Notes: generated by a model not told the origin, from the sequence alone. DNA of 64,000 nt from Paracoccus fontiphilus (GCF_017356265.1 NZ_JAFNAW010000002.1:85168-149167), one strand, 5' to 3'; positions 45,784-55,984 are shown, counted from the first letter of the stretch. Numbers and translations are program-made.

Positions 45784-46937
45784 GCGGCGGCTTCCTTGCG
45801 TGCTTCCTGGTCCCAATGCAGGACAGTTTCGAGATCAGCCGGATCATCGCCGAAGCCCGCCCGCCCGGACAGGGCCTGCAAGGTCATTTCCACGCGAGGC
45901 GCCATCCGCGTGAAGCCGATCCGTCCGCCGATGAAATCGTCTAGGGCCTGTTCCTTGGCCGCATTGAAGACGGCGCCCGCCATGCCCCCCGCCGCCATGA
46001 CCTCTCGGGCAAGGCGCAGGGCAGGCCAGCGATTTTCGTCGGGCGCGCGGAAGGTCAGGCTGCCGATTACGGCAAGATCCAGCGGCGCCACCGGCAGGGG
46101 CGCGCGGCGCGGCCAGTTGAGCGCATAGCCGATGGCATGGCGCATGTCCGGCGCGCCAAGATGGGCAATGGTCCCGCCATCGACATGGCTGACCATCGCG
46201 TGGATGATCGACTCGGGGTGGACAAGAACGCTGATCTGGTCGGGACGAAGGCCGAAAAACTCTTTGGCTTCTATGACTTCCATCGCCTTGTTGAACATCG
46301 AGGCGCTGTCGATGGTGATCCGCTGCCCCATTGCCCAGTTCGGATGGGTCGAGGCCTCGGCCACCGTCGCGGCCGCAAGCCGTTCCAGCGGCCAGTCGCG
46401 GAAGGCGCCACCCGAGGCGGTAATCGTCACATCCTTGACGTTTTCGACGTTTTCTGTACCAAGTGCCTGAAATATGGCGGAATGTTCTGAATCCACCGGC
46501 AGGATCGTGGCGCCGCTCCGCTTGGCGGTTGCATGGATCAGCGGTCCCGCACAGACCAGCGATTCCTTGTTGGCCAGCGCCAGCACGCCGCCTTGCGCCA
46601 GCGCCGTCAGGCCCGGCACCAGACCCGCCGCACCGACAATCGCCGACAATACCCAGTCAGCGGGCCGCTGCGCCGCCTCGACCAGGGCCTGCGATCCCGC
46701 AGCCGCCTCGACGCCGCTTCCCGCCAGGGCGGCGCGCAGTTCGTCCAGCAACTCGGGATGGGCGGTCACGGCGATTTCGGCCTGCAGGTCGCGCGCCATC
46801 CTGGCCAGCCGCGCGATGTTGCGCCCGCCCGTCAGCGCGACCGTATGGTAGGCCGCAGGCCCGCCCGCGCGGCGGATCAGGTCAACGCCATTCGCTCCGA
46901 CCGAGCCGGTCGCGCCAAAGATCGAAATTCGTCTCAT
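45780..46937 (-). CDS. dxr: 1-deoxy-D-xylulose-5-phosphate reductoisomerase
   Basis: A 385-residue enzyme of the MEP isoprenoid pathway that makes 2-C-methyl-D-erythritol 4-phosphate using NADPH and Mn/Mg. NADPH motif GATGSVGANG near residue 8, LANKESLVCAGPLI, ILPVDSEHSAIFQAL (metal-binding Asp/Glu), ITASGGAFRDWPLERL, VHPESIIHAMVSHVDGGTIAHLG and the C-terminal helices. In the envelope cluster it supplies isoprenoid precursor for the uppS product upstream. It overlaps rseP by 4 nt. Confidence 0.96.
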   Translation of the reverse strand: MRRISIFGATGSVGANGVDLIRRAGGPAAYHTVALTGGRNIARLARMARDLQAEIAVTAHPELLDELRAALAGSGVEAAAGSQALVEAAQRPADWVLSAIVGAAGLVPGLTALAQGGVLALANKESLVCAGPLIHATAKRSGATILPVDSEHSAIFQALGTENVENVKDVTITASGGAFRDWPLERLAAATVAEASTHPNWAMGQRITIDSASMFNKAMEVIEAKEFFGLRPDQISVLVHPESIIHAMVSHVDGGTIAHLGAPDMRHAIGYALNWPRRAPLPVAPLDLAVIGSLTFRAPDENRWPALRLAREVMAAGGMAGAVFNAAKEQALDDFIGGRIGFTRMAPRVEMTLQALSGRAGFGDDPADLETVLHWDQEARKEAAA

Positions 46938-46940
46938 TCG

Positions 46941-47783
46941 TCAATTCACCGCGGGCAGCGCCGTCAGAAGCCCGATCAACATGGTGGCGAGAACCGCCCC
47001 CGTCACTGCGTCAAATCGGTCCATGAAGCCGCCATGCCCGGGGATCAGGTTCGAGCTGTCCTTGACCCCTGCCCGGCGCTTCAACCAGCTTTCGGCGATG
47101 TCGCCCATCTGTCCGGCAAAGCACACGATGGGCGAACACCAGATCAGCATGGCATCGCCCCGGCCCAGGCGCCACAGGATCACGCCCAGCACCAGCGCGC
47201 CGATCCATCCGGCTATGGTGCCGGACCACGTCTTCTTGGGGCTGAGCGAGGGCCAGAACTTCGGGCCGCCGATCATGCGACCGAAGAAATAGCCGGCGGT
47301 GTCGGAAACGATCACGATCCCCATCAGCCACAGAACGAAGTTCAGACCGTAAGCCTCGCGAAAGCCGACCAGGCCATAGGCGACCAGCATGATGGCCAAG
47401 CCGAAGATCGCATAGGTCCAGCGGTCGCGGGTCGCCGCGCCGGGGATGCCCGCCACCAGCGGGAACAGCAGCGCCAGGATCGCGGCCGGATGATCGACCT
47501 GCGCGATGACTTGCGACATGAAGGCGATCACCGCCAGGGCAAAGGGACGCCAGGCGCCGAAGATGCCGGGGTGCAGGCGCGGGTTCTTCCAGCCGGTCAT
47601 CGCCGCCAGTTCCCAGAAGGTGATGGCCGAGATCGCCGCCATCGCCAACCGCAGCCAGATGCCCGTCGCGACCGCCAGCATGATGCCGATGCCCAGCAGC
47701 ACCAGCGTCGAGGCGACACGGCGCGACAGGTCGGCCCATTTGCCCGCAGGGGGCTTCACCGCCGAGACTCGCCCCGCGCTCAT
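46941..47783 (-). CDS. cdsA: Phosphatidate cytidylyltransferase
   Basis: A 280-residue membrane protein with about seven to eight helices that makes CDP-diacylglycerol, the precursor of bacterial phospholipids. The family signature is seen at the C-terminus: SWLKRRAGVKDSSNLIPGHGGFMDRFDAVTGAVLA. It overlaps uppS by 4 nt upstream (ATGA) and dxr follows 3 nt after its stop, so translation is coupled along the run. Confidence 0.95.
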   Translation of the reverse strand: MSAGRVSAVKPPAGKWADLSRRVASTLVLLGIGIMLAVATGIWLRLAMAAISAITFWELAAMTGWKNPRLHPGIFGAWRPFALAVIAFMSQVIAQVDHPAAILALLFPLVAGIPGAATRDRWTYAIFGLAIMLVAYGLVGFREAYGLNFVLWLMGIVIVSDTAGYFFGRMIGGPKFWPSLSPKKTWSGTIAGWIGALVLGVILWRLGRGDAMLIWCSPIVCFAGQMGDIAESWLKRRAGVKDSSNLIPGHGGFMDRFDAVTGAVLATMLIGLLTALPAVN

Positions 47784-48517
47784 ACGCCCCCGAAACGTCG
47801 GTCGCGCAGGCCGAAACGGTCAAGTATCCGCGCCAGATGGTCAGGCGTGAAATCCGGCCACAGCGTCGGCGTGAATTCGTATTCCGCATAGGCGGCCTGC
47901 CACGGCAGGAAATTCGAGGTCCGCGTCTCTCCCGAGGTGCGGATCACCAGGTCGGGGTCCGGATGGCCGGCCGTGTCCAGGCAGGCGGTCAGGTCGGCCT
48001 CGGTCGGGTTTTCGATCTCGCCGCGCGCGATCTTCTGCGCCAGACGGGCCGAAGCGCGGGTCAGTTCGTCGCGCCCGCCATAGTTGATCGCCACGGTCAG
48101 GTTCAGGCGGCTGTTGCCGGCCGTCCGCGCCTCGATCGAGGACATCAGGGCCTGCAGCTTGCCGTCAAGGCGGCTCCGCTCGCCGATGAAGCGCAGCCGG
48201 ACGCCTTCGGCGGCCATGCCTTCGGCTTCATACTGGATATAGCGGCGAAAGATCTTCATCAGCCCAAGGACTTCCTCGGTCGTGCGCTTCCAGTTCTCGG
48301 TCGAGAAGGCATAGATCGTCAGCCAGTTCACGCCCAGGTCTGGACAGGCGCGGACGATCTGCTTGACGCGCTCGGCCCCCCGCCTGTGACCCACAAGACG
48401 CGGCCAGCCGCGTTCGACGGCCCAGCGGCCGTTGCCGTCCATGATGATCGCGACATGCCGGGGCCGCTGATCGACCCCGCCCGATAGCAGCAGCGGTGCG
48501 GTTTCAGCGGCCATCAT
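47780..48517 (-). CDS. uppS: Isoprenyl transferase (undecaprenyl diphosphate synthase)
   Basis: A 245-residue cis-prenyltransferase that makes the C55 carrier lipid for peptidoglycan and polysaccharides. Seen: RHVAIIMDGNGRWA with catalytic Asp27, GHRRGAERVKQIVRAC, LTIYAFSTENWKRT, LTVAINYGGRDEL and DLVIRTSGETRTSNFLPWQAAYAEYEF. A GAGGG RBS serves either of two adjacent ATGs (48517 or 48514; the second has the better spacing). It follows frr by 6 nt and overlaps cdsA by 4 nt. Confidence 0.95.
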   Translation of the reverse strand: MMAAETAPLLLSGGVDQRPRHVAIIMDGNGRWAVERGWPRLVGHRRGAERVKQIVRACPDLGVNWLTIYAFSTENWKRTTEEVLGLMKIFRRYIQYEAEGMAAEGVRLRFIGERSRLDGKLQALMSSIEARTAGNSRLNLTVAINYGGRDELTRASARLAQKIARGEIENPTEADLTACLDTAGHPDPDLVIRTSGETRTSNFLPWQAAYAEYEFTPTLWPDFTPDHLARILDRFGLRDRRFGGV

Positions 48518-48523
48518 TGTCCC

Positions 48524-49087
48524 TCAGACCTGCATGATTTCGGCTTGCTTGCCTTCAAGCGCCTGATCGACCGAGGCAATCATCTTGTCGGTCAGCTCTT
48601 GCACGGCGGTTTCCCAGAACTTCTGGTCGTCCTCGGGCATCCCGTTGGCCTTGCCCTTCTTGATCTGGTCCATGCCGTCGCGGCGCACGTTGCGGATCGC
48701 GACGCGGGCGCTTTCGGCATATTGCGCGGCGACCTTGGTCAGCTCGCGCCGGCGCTCCTCGTTCAGTTCCGGGATCGGCAGCATGATAATGGTGCCGTTC
48801 AGCTGCGGATTGATGCCCAGCCCGGATTCGCGCAACGCCTTCTCGACCTTGCCGACCATGCCCTTGTCCCAGACGTTGATCGTGACCATGCGCGGTTCCG
48901 GGACGTTCACGGTGCCCAGCTGGTTGATCGGGGTCATCTGGCCATAGGCTTCGACCTGCACCGGGTCGATCATCGAGGCCGAGGCGCGCCCGGTCCGCAG
49001 GCTGGAAAACTCATGGCGCAGGCTTTCCATCGCGCCTTTCATCCGCCGCTCCAGGTCGTCGATGTCGATTTCGATGTCCTCTGCCAT
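48524..49087 (-). CDS. frr: Ribosome recycling factor
   Basis: A 187-residue RRF that splits post-termination ribosomes with EF-G. Seen: [89 protein letters not shown] and [21 protein letters not shown] precedes the ATG at 49087; an upstream in-frame extension was rejected because the family begins here. It lies between pyrH and uppS, the common bacterial order. Confidence 0.96.
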   Translation of the reverse strand: MAEDIEIDIDDLERRMKGAMESLRHEFSSLRTGRASASMIDPVQVEAYGQMTPINQLGTVNVPEPRMVTINVWDKGMVGKVEKALRESGLGINPQLNGTIIMLPIPELNEERRRELTKVAAQYAESARVAIRNVRRDGMDQIKKGKANGMPEDDQKFWETAVQELTDKMIASVDQALEGKQAEIMQV

Positions 49088-49204
49088 GTGGCACTGCCCT
49101 TGTATTGAATTTTGTTCGTTTGTAACGGGATTTGCGCATGTTGGCAAAGCCTTTGCCCGGCATTCCGGCAGCGGTTTTCCGCCCTCTGCGCCGAATTGCA
49201 GGTC

Positions 49205-49939
49205 CTAGTTGTGCACCCGCGTGTAGGTTCCCTTGCCTTCGAGGATCGTGCGGAATCCGCCCGGCTCGTCCAGCGAGAAGACGATGATCGGCAGGCGGTT
49301 GTCGCGGGCCAGCGCGATGGCCGATGCGTCCATCACGCCCAGGTGCTTTTGCAGCACTTCGTCATAGCTGACCTCGCCGTAACGCTTGGCATCCCCATGC
49401 TTCTTCGGGTCCTTGTCATAGACGCCGTCGACCTTGGTGCCCTTGAAGATCGCCTCGCAGTTCATCTCGTTGGCGCGCAGGGTGGCCGCGGTGTCGGTGG
49501 TGAAATACGGGTTCCCGGTCCCCGCCGCGAAGATCACGATGCGCTTCTTTTCAAGGTGGCGGATGGCGCGGCGACGGATGTAGGGCTCGCAGACCTCATC
49601 CATGCGGATGGCGCTGATGACGCGGCAATGCAGGCCCTTGGCTTCAAGCGCCGACTGCATGGCCAGCGCGTTCATCACGGTGGCCAGCATCCCCATGTAG
49701 TCCGCGGTCGTGCGCTCCATCCCCTGGGCGCTGCCCTGCAGGCCCCGGAAGATGTTGCCGCCGCCGATCACCATGCAGACCTCGACCCCCATCTTCTGGA
49801 CCGATTCGACCTCGTCGGCGATGCGCGCGACCGTCGGGGGATGCAGTCCATAGCCCTGATCGCCCATCAGCGCCTCGCCCGAGATTTTCAGCATCACCCT
49901 GCCGTATTGCGTGGGCGCCGCGTTCTGATGATCGGTCAT
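49205..49939 (-). CDS. pyrH: UMP kinase
   Basis: A 244-residue uridylate kinase of the amino-acid kinase fold, making UDP. Seen: [60 protein letters not shown] and [18 protein letters not shown] chose the ATG at 49939 because AAGGA lies 6 nt before it and directly abuts the upstream ATG at 49945. It is the first gene of the pyrH-frr-uppS-cdsA-dxr-rseP-bamA-skp run, divergent from miaA, and 117 nt from frr. Confidence 0.95.
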   Translation of the reverse strand: MTDHQNAAPTQYGRVMLKISGEALMGDQGYGLHPPTVARIADEVESVQKMGVEVCMVIGGGNIFRGLQGSAQGMERTTADYMGMLATVMNALAMQSALEAKGLHCRVISAIRMDEVCEPYIRRRAIRHLEKKRIVIFAAGTGNPYFTTDTAATLRANEMNCEAIFKGTKVDGVYDKDPKKHGDAKRYGEVSYDEVLQKHLGVMDASAIALARDNRLPIIVFSLDEPGGFRTILEGKGTYTRVHN

Positions 49940-50032
49940 GTCCATTCCTTCGTGTCAGCGCCGGTCGCTTTCATCGGGGCGCAAAATGTCGCAAAAGGCG
50001 GCCGTGTTCAACTGTCCGAAAGCCACCCTGCC

Positions 50033-50926
50033 GTGCCTCCTCTGCACCAGATCGACCCTGCCCGCCACCTGCTGATCGCGGGCCCGACGGCCAGCGGCAA
50101 GTCTGCGCTTGCGATGCGGGTCGCCCAAGCGCAGGGCGGCCTGATCGTCAACGCGGACGCGCTGCAGATCTGGTCCTGCTGGCGGGTGCTGACCGCCCGG
50201 CCCTCGGCGGCGGACGAGGCATCCGCGCCCCATGCGCTTTACGGGCATGTCGCGCCGGGCGTGACCTATTCGGTCGGCGACTGGCTGCGCGACATCGCCG
50301 GACTGTTGGACAGGCGGCTGATCGTGGTGGGCGGGACCGGCCTTTACCTGACGGCGCTGACGCGGGGACTGGCCCATGTGCCGCCAACGCCCCCTGCCGT
50401 GCGGGCCGAGGGGAACGTCCGCCTTGCCGCCGAGGGCGGGCTGGCGCGCATGGTGGCCGACCTGGACCCCGCCACCCGCGCCCGCATCGACACGCTGAAC
50501 CCCGCCCGGGTCCAGCGCGCATGGGAGGTGCTGACCGCCACCGGGCGCGGTCTGGCTGACTGGCAGGCCGACACGCCGCCGCCCCTGATCGGCGCGGACG
50601 ATGCCCAGCGCATTGTGGTGACGGCGGATCGCGACTGGCTGGCCGACCGGATCACCGCCCGCTTTCAGGCGATGATGCGACAAGGCGCGCTGGAGGAAGC
50701 GCGCGCCATGCTGTCATCCTGGGACCCCGCGCAGCAATGGGCGCGCGCCATCGGCGCACCCGAACTGATCGCCCATCTTCGGGGACAGATCGACCTGCCC
50801 ACGGCAACGGAACGCGCGATCATTGCCACGCGGCAATACGCCAAGTCGCAGCGCATCTGGTTCAGGGGCCGCATGAAGGACTGGAAGACCGTCGAGGCTG
50901 ACCAAAAAGGCACGGAACGAAACTGA
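50033..50926 (+). CDS. miaA: tRNA dimethylallyltransferase
   Basis: A 297-residue prenyltransferase that adds a dimethylallyl group to A37 of tRNAs reading U-starting codons. P-loop LIAGPTASGKSALAMRV lies near residue 10; GGLIVNADALQIWSCWRVLTARPS is the substrate region (the DSxQ of E. coli reads DALQ); VVGGTGLYLTAL and SQRIWFRGRM follow. No ATG exists in frame near the N-terminus. GTG 50033 gives the usual start PPLHQIDPARHLLIAGP; its RBS (GAAAG) is weak. It is divergent from pyrH. Confidence 0.9.
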   Translation: MPPLHQIDPARHLLIAGPTASGKSALAMRVAQAQGGLIVNADALQIWSCWRVLTARPSAADEASAPHALYGHVAPGVTYSVGDWLRDIAGLLDRRLIVVGGTGLYLTALTRGLAHVPPTPPAVRAEGNVRLAAEGGLARMVADLDPATRARIDTLNPARVQRAWEVLTATGRGLADWQADTPPPLIGADDAQRIVVTADRDWLADRITARFQAMMRQGALEEARAMLSSWDPAQQWARAIGAPELIAHLRGQIDLPTATERAIIATRQYAKSQRIWFRGRMKDWKTVEADQKGTERN

Positions 50927-51003
50927 TCGCGCATCAACGACGTTGAGTTGAAAACGTTCATCGGCGATAATTCGCTTATTGTCCTTTATGTCAGGCGAAT
51001 CTC

Positions 51004-52020
51004 ATGACCGCGTTGGAGCATTCGCAGTGGAAAGCCGGCTTTCCGTTTTCGCCCAGCACCATCCGGGCAGGACGCCGCCTGCAGGTGGACGGGGTGAACG
51101 CCCCCTTCATCCCCGAGGCTCATGAACATCCGGCCGCGCCGCCCGCCGTCGCCCCGCCCGCCGCCGCGCCGTCCGGGGACAACCCCATGCCCGCCGTCAT
51201 GCAGCCCGCCCTTCGCGGAGCGCATCCGGTCGGCCGTCAGAGCGGGATGCGGCTGGTGCCGCTTGAGGCCTTTGTCTGGGGCAGCCGGTCCAATCCGCCG
51301 CAGCCTCGTACCCGTCCGGATCATGTGCTGATCTGGGTCAACGAAGGGCGCACGCAACTGGATTTCCCGCGCAACCGCTTCTGTCTGCGCGCCGACGACC
51401 TGCGCTACATCCCTGCGGGAACCGCCTTCGCGGCCTCGCCCGCAGGCGGGACAAGGGGGCATGTCGCGCTGATCTCGGCCCGGCTGGGGGCTCAGGCCAC
51501 GCCTCGGCTGCCCGACCGCGTCACGGCCGCGCATGTCGGAAACCATGCCGCGCAACTGGAAGCCACGCTGCGCGAGATCGGTGTCGAGACATCGACCAGC
51601 GATCCCGGCACGCTGTCCTGCCTGGTGAACCTGCTGTCGCTGCGCCTGCGCCAGCTTGCGCCGGACCGCCCTGACGCCGCGTCCGAGACGGGCCTGCCCG
51701 ACCGCCCGCTGATCGACAGGTTCCTGGCCCTTGCGCAAGAAAGGCTTGGCGCGTGCCGGTCGGTGGCGGAACTGGCGGCCGAACTGGGCAGCAGCACCTT
51801 GTTGCTGGATCAGGCCTGCCTTGCCGCCCATGGCAAGCGCGCGGTCGAACTGGTCCACGACCTGCAACTGGAATGCGCCGTCCGCCTGCTGCGCGAAACC
51901 GCCCACGCGACCCAGCGCATCGCGGCAGAGCTTGGCTATTCCAGCCATGCCCATTTCACCCGCGCCTTTGTCGCGGCGACCGGGCGAACGCCCGAGGCAT
52001 TCCGCGCTCAGTCCTGCTGA
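51004..52020 (+). CDS. AraC family transcriptional regulator
   Basis: A 338-residue regulator. A Pro/Ala-rich N-terminal segment (about 35-80) precedes a cupin-like sensor region ([39 protein letters not shown], about 100-140), and the C-terminal two-helix-turn-helix DNA-binding domain begins around residue 245 ([20 protein letters not shown]...[30 protein letters not shown]), the AraC signature. The ligand and regulon are unknown; no obvious target gene is adjacent. It overlaps the convergent rlmE end by 13 nt. Confidence 0.86.
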   Translation: MTALEHSQWKAGFPFSPSTIRAGRRLQVDGVNAPFIPEAHEHPAAPPAVAPPAAAPSGDNPMPAVMQPALRGAHPVGRQSGMRLVPLEAFVWGSRSNPPQPRTRPDHVLIWVNEGRTQLDFPRNRFCLRADDLRYIPAGTAFAASPAGGTRGHVALISARLGAQATPRLPDRVTAAHVGNHAAQLEATLREIGVETSTSDPGTLSCLVNLLSLRLRQLAPDRPDAASETGLPDRPLIDRFLALAQERLGACRSVAELAAELGSSTLLLDQACLAAHGKRAVELVHDLQLECAVRLLRETAHATQRIAAELGYSSHAHFTRAFVAATGRTPEAFRAQSC

Positions 52021-52757
52021 TCGTCCTGCGGCTGCCGGCCGCGAAAGCCGGTGGCGACCACGAACTTCTCGGACGAATCGCTGCGGCTGGCGGGCGGCTT
52101 GACGTTGGCGACCTTGTCGAAGTTGCGCTTCAGCATGGCCTGCATCTCGGTTTCCGCACCCCCGGCCAGGACCTTGGCCACGAAAGTTCCACCGGGTTCA
52201 AGGACATCGAAAGCCAGCGCCGCCGCAGCTTCGACCAGCGCCACGATGCGCAAATGGTCGGTGCCCTTGTGGCCCGAAGATGCGGCGGCCATGTCGGACA
52301 TCACCACGTCGGCGGGACCGCCCAGCCATTCCTTGACCTTCTCGTCCGCGCCCTCGGACAGGAAATCAAGCTGGTGGATTTCAGCGCCGGCGATGGGATC
52401 GACCTCTTGCAGGTCGACGCCCAGGACCTTGCCGACAGCCTTGCCGCCCTTCTCGCCCAGGGCATTCACGCGGCCCACGGCGACCTGGCACCAGCCGCCG
52501 GGCGCGCAGCCAAGATCGACCACGCGCGCGCCAGGCACCAGGAAGCGATACTTGTCGTCCAGTTCCAGAATCTTGAAGGCCGCCCGTCCGCGATATCCCT
52601 CGCGCTTGGCCCGCGCCACATAGGGGTCGTTCAACTGCCGTTCCAGCCACAGCTTCGACGACAGCTTGCGGCCCTTGGCGGTCTTGACCCGCACGCGCAG
52701 GTCGCGCTGACCGCGACCGCTGGACTTGCCCTCGCGGCTGCCTGGCGCCTTTGTCAT
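52008..52757 (-). CDS. rlmE: 23S rRNA (uridine(2552)-2'-O)-methyltransferase
   Basis: A 249-residue RrmJ/FtsJ methyltransferase of U2552 in the A loop, a late 50S maturation step. A basic N-terminal extension ([18 protein letters not shown]) precedes the core: [38 protein letters not shown] (SAM site; catalytic Lys), [19 protein letters not shown] (catalytic Asp) and [11 protein letters not shown] (catalytic Lys), [13 protein letters not shown] (Glu). The K-D-K-E set is therefore present. The ppx/gppA gene ends one nt before its start. Confidence 0.92.
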   Translation of the reverse strand: MTKAPGSREGKSSGRGQRDLRVRVKTAKGRKLSSKLWLERQLNDPYVARAKREGYRGRAAFKILELDDKYRFLVPGARVVDLGCAPGGWCQVAVGRVNALGEKGGKAVGKVLGVDLQEVDPIAGAEIHQLDFLSEGADEKVKEWLGGPADVVMSDMAAASSGHKGTDHLRIVALVEAAAALAFDVLEPGGTFVAKVLAGGAETEMQAMLKRNFDKVANVKPPASRSDSSEKFVVATGFRGRQPQDDQQD

Positions 52758-52758
52758 C

Positions 52759-53880
52759 TCATGCCACCCCGTTCAAACCTTCCGATGCCAGCACCCCATC
52801 GCGCACCATCTGGGCATAAAGCAACCCCTCGCGGAGGCCCCGGTCGGCAACGGACAGCTTGCTGGTGGGCCAGATGCGCATCAGCGTCTGCAGGATCGCG
52901 GCCCCAGACATGATCAGCGCATGGCGTTCGCGCCCGATGCGCGGGTCGGCACGTCGTCCGTCCGGGCCAAGCTGCAGGTATGAATGGATCACCCGGTCGA
53001 TCTGGGTGCTGGTCATCTCCAGCCCGTCCACCTTGGTCCGGTCATAGCGGCGCAGGCCAAGGAAGCTGGCCGCCACCGTCGTCACCGTCCCCGAGGTGCC
53101 GATGATCTGGAACCCCTCGTCAGGCGAGCCTTCGGCATAGGGGGTGAAGCCCGACAGCATTTCCTCGAAATACCAGGACATAAGGGCGAAGCGGCCCTGG
53201 TCGTCCTCGACATCGGCGAACTGGTCGCGCAGCGTCGCCACGCCCAGCGGCACGCTGATCCAGTCCACCACCCGCGCCCCGCCGGGCTGCGGATTGCCGA
53301 AGCCGTCCGACAGCCGCATGATCGCGCGCGGCCGCTCCTTCGGCTCCACGTCCTCCAGGTCGATCCAGACCAGTTCGGTGGACCCGCCGCCGATATCGAC
53401 CACCATCAGCGTTTCCGTCTTGTGGCTGACCAGCGGCGCGCAGGAGATCACGGCCAAGCGGGCCTCTTCCTCGGCGCTGATGGTTTCGATCTGCAGGCCG
53501 GTTTCGCGGCGGATCGTGCGCAAGAGGTCGCGGCTGTTGCGCGCGCGCCTGCAGGCCTCGGTCGCGACCAGGCGCATGTTGCGCACGCGGTGCTGTTCCA
53601 GCTTGCGCCGGCAGACCTGCAATGCATGAACCGTGCGCGCCATCGAGCTGCGGGACAGGCGCCCCGAAGCTTCCAGCCCCTGACCAAGCTGCACAGGCTT
53701 GGAGAAGCTGTCGATGACCTGGAACTGACTGCCCTTCGGTCGGGCAATCAGCATCCGGCACGAGTTTGTGCCAAGGTCGAGGGCGGCATAAAGCGCCCCC
53801 TCCTCGGGTTGGCGGGCGACGGACGGCTCTACCGTAATTTTCGGGAACGCGTCCGCACCCGCAGGACGCTTGGGCGCCAT
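52759..53880 (-). CDS. ppx: Exopolyphosphatase / pppGpp phosphohydrolase family (Ppx/GppA)
   Basis: A 373-residue ASKHA-fold enzyme. ATP/Pi-binding motifs: [18 protein letters not shown] near residue 30, [14 protein letters not shown], and [21 protein letters not shown]. In other bacteria this family hydrolyses polyphosphate or pppGpp, linked to stress signalling; which applies here cannot be told from the motifs. The start at 53880 follows GGAGGG (9 nt). An in-frame upstream extension to 53937 is less likely. It shares its strand with rlmE (1-nt gap), so they form an operon. Confidence 0.87.
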   Translation of the reverse strand: MAPKRPAGADAFPKITVEPSVARQPEEGALYAALDLGTNSCRMLIARPKGSQFQVIDSFSKPVQLGQGLEASGRLSRSSMARTVHALQVCRRKLEQHRVRNMRLVATEACRRARNSRDLLRTIRRETGLQIETISAEEEARLAVISCAPLVSHKTETLMVVDIGGGSTELVWIDLEDVEPKERPRAIMRLSDGFGNPQPGGARVVDWISVPLGVATLRDQFADVEDDQGRFALMSWYFEEMLSGFTPYAEGSPDEGFQIIGTSGTVTTVAASFLGLRRYDRTKVDGLEMTSTQIDRVIHSYLQLGPDGRRADPRIGRERHALIMSGAAILQTLMRIWPTSKLSVADRGLREGLLYAQMVRDGVLASEGLNGVA

Positions 53881-54016
53881 CACGACACGCCCTCCGATAT
53901 CAAGTTGAACAAAACGTAACCTGCGGCCCTGTCCCATTCAAGGGGCGGCAAAAGGGTGATTGCCGAGGAAGTGCCAGCCGGTTGATAACGGTATGAAGTT
54001 TAAGCCAAGGCAGCCC

Positions 54017-54694
54017 ATGCCCATGACCCTGTTGACTGGCCCCGTGCCCCCCCTTCCGGGGACCGATGCCAGAAGCGCGATTGCCAAGTTTCCCGTGGCG
54101 GGCAGCCTTGCCCTGACGCGCGACGGATTTGAAGGCGATGCCCAGGCCGACCGTCGCGTGCATGGCGGCCCCGAGAAGGCGGTGCATCACTATCCCTTCG
54201 ACCACTATGCCGCGTGGAGGCAGGACCTGGGCGCGCTGCCCCTTCTGGACGAACCCGGCGCCTTCGGAGAGAACATCTCGGTGTCCGGCCCGACCGAGGA
54301 CGACGTGGCGGTCGGCGACATCTTCCGCCTCGGCAGCGCGTTGGTCCAGGTCTCTCAGGGCCGCCAGCCGTGCTGGAAGCTGAACCATCGCTTCGGCATC
54401 CCGGACATGGCCCGGCGGGTCCAGGCGACCGGCCGGATCGGCTGGTATTACCGCGTGCTGGAGCCGGGAAAGGTCCGGCAAGGCGACGACCTGCACCGGA
54501 TCGACCGCCTTGCGCCCGACTGGACGCTCCGGCGGCTGTGGCGGGCAATGTATGTGGACCGCCTGAACCGCGCCGAACTGGAGGGCATCGCTGCCCTTGA
54601 GGTGCTGGCGGACGGGTGGCGGCGTCATGCCGTCCGCCGCCTCGACAGCGGCCGGGTCGAGGATTGGCGCCCCCGGCTGGAGGGCAAGGCATGA
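54017..54694 (+). CDS. MOSC domain protein (YiiM-like)
   Basis: A 225-residue protein with a MOSC domain. Seen: SAIAKFPVAGSLALTRDGFEGDAQADRRVHGGPEKAVHHYPFDHYAAWRQDLG, PGAFGENISVSGPTEDDVAVGDIFRLGSALVQVSQGRQPCWKLNHRFG, with the conserved cysteine (QPCWKL, about residue 113) that holds the molybdenum cofactor sulfur in this family. A C-terminal helical 3-alpha domain (about 160-225) is as in E. coli YiiM, a 6-N-hydroxylaminopurine-resistance molybdoenzyme. I chose ATG 54017 because AAGG is 6 nt upstream; ATG 53993 is an alternative. It overlaps pdxY by 4 nt. Confidence 0.87.
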   Translation: MPMTLLTGPVPPLPGTDARSAIAKFPVAGSLALTRDGFEGDAQADRRVHGGPEKAVHHYPFDHYAAWRQDLGALPLLDEPGAFGENISVSGPTEDDVAVGDIFRLGSALVQVSQGRQPCWKLNHRFGIPDMARRVQATGRIGWYYRVLEPGKVRQGDDLHRIDRLAPDWTLRRLWRAMYVDRLNRAELEGIAALEVLADGWRRHAVRRLDSGRVEDWRPRLEGKA

Positions 54695-55527
54695 GACCGC
54701 CGCTGGTGATCTCCATCCAGAGCCAGGTGGTCCACGGCCATGTCGGCAACTCTGCCGCCGTCTTTCCCATGCAGGCGGCAGGGCTGGAGGTCGCGGCGAT
54801 CCCCACGGTGATCTTCTCGAACACGCCGGACTATCCCACCCTGCGCGGCGCGCCCCTGCCGCCCGGCCTGTTCGCCGACCTGCTGCTGGGCGCCGAGGAA
54901 CGGGGCCTGCCCCAGCGCGCGGAATGGATGATGACCGGCTATATCGGCTCGGTCGAGGTGGGGCTGCTGGTCGCGGACTTCGTGGCACGGGCCAAGGCCG
55001 CCAATCCAAGCCTTCGTTACCTGTGCGATCCGGTGATGGGCGATCACGGGCCGGGTCTTTATGTCCCGCCCGAACTGGCGCAGGTCATGCGGGACCGGCT
55101 GCTGCCCCTGGCCGATCTGGCGACGCCCAATTCCTTCGAACTTGGCTATCTGACGGGGCGCACCATCACCGGGGTGGCCGATCTGCGGGACGCGGCCGCC
55201 GACCTTCGCATGGCGGCTGGCAGCACCCTGGTCGCGACGGGCTGCGTGCTGAGGGACAGTCCGGCGGATCATCTGGAAAGCGTCATCCTGGGGCCAGGGG
55301 GCATGTCGCGCCATCCGACCCGGCGGCTGCCCTTCGCGCTGCCGGGAACGGGCGATCTTTACGCCGGGCTTGTCATGGCGGGGCTGGCCAGGGGGCGGGA
55401 CCTGACACAAGCGGTCGAAACGGCGCAGGACCTGACGGCGGCGGCGCTGGCCCATGCCGACCGGATCGGCGCCCGAGAGGTCGTGCTGTCCGATCCAGAC
55501 TTCCGCGCCGCCTTGCTGACCTTGTGA
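54691..55527 (+). CDS. pdxY: Pyridoxal kinase
   Basis: A 278-residue ribokinase-fold enzyme that phosphorylates pyridoxal in the vitamin B6 salvage path. Seen: VISIQSQVVHGHVGNSAAVFPMQAAG (substrate site), YLCDPVMGDHGPGLYVPPELAQ, ATPNSFELGYLTGR, and LPGTGDLYAGLVMAGLARG with the anion-hole GTGD catalytic Asp near residue 221. The start overlaps the MOSC gene stop by 4 nt (ATGA), and the thioesterase gene follows after 10 nt, so the three form an operon. Confidence 0.92.
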   Translation: MRPPLVISIQSQVVHGHVGNSAAVFPMQAAGLEVAAIPTVIFSNTPDYPTLRGAPLPPGLFADLLLGAEERGLPQRAEWMMTGYIGSVEVGLLVADFVARAKAANPSLRYLCDPVMGDHGPGLYVPPELAQVMRDRLLPLADLATPNSFELGYLTGRTITGVADLRDAAADLRMAAGSTLVATGCVLRDSPADHLESVILGPGGMSRHPTRRLPFALPGTGDLYAGLVMAGLARGRDLTQAVETAQDLTAAALAHADRIGAREVVLSDPDFRAALLTL

Positions 55528-55537
55528 AGGACACCAC

Positions 55538-55984
55538 ATGAACATCGGCGACGACCTGTCCCCCGCGACCGTGATCCGCATCCGCGACAGTTTCGCCCGG
55601 CAGGGACTGATGCGGCACCTGGGGGCGGACCTGGCCGAGGTGAAGGCGGGACTGGTCACGATCCGCCTGCCCTTCCGGCCGGAACTGACGCAGCAGCACG
55701 GCTATTTCCATGCGGGCGGCACGTCCTCGATCGCGGATTCGGCGGGCGGCTATGCGGGGTTCACCCTGTTCCCCGAGGACAGCTCGGTCCTGACCGTCGA
55801 ATTCAAGCTGAACCTGATCAACCCCGCACAGGGCGACTGCCTGGAGGCACAAGGCCGCGTCATCAAGCCGGGCCGCACGCTGACCATCTGCCACCTGGAT
55901 GTCTGGGCAACCACTCCGGACCGGCGCATCCATGTGGCGACAGGACTGCAGACACTGATCTGCGTCAGGGGCAAATCGGCTTGA
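55538..55984 (+). CDS. PaaI family thioesterase
   Basis: A 148-residue hotdog-fold protein. Seen: QQHGYFHAGGTSSIADSAGGYAGFTLFPEDSSVLTVEFKLNLINPAQGD, where the HGxxxxGG-type helix start and the acidic residues place it in the PaaI/hotdog thioesterase group, and ATGLQTLICVRG at the C-terminus. It hydrolyses acyl-CoA type thioesters, perhaps phenylacetate or other aryl-CoA; the substrate is unknown. It is the last gene of the MOSC-pdxY run; AAGGACACC precedes the ATG. Confidence 0.87.
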   Translation: MNIGDDLSPATVIRIRDSFARQGLMRHLGADLAEVKAGLVTIRLPFRPELTQQHGYFHAGGTSSIADSAGGYAGFTLFPEDSSVLTVEFKLNLINPAQGDCLEAQGRVIKPGRTLTICHLDVWATTPDRRIHVATGLQTLICVRGKSA

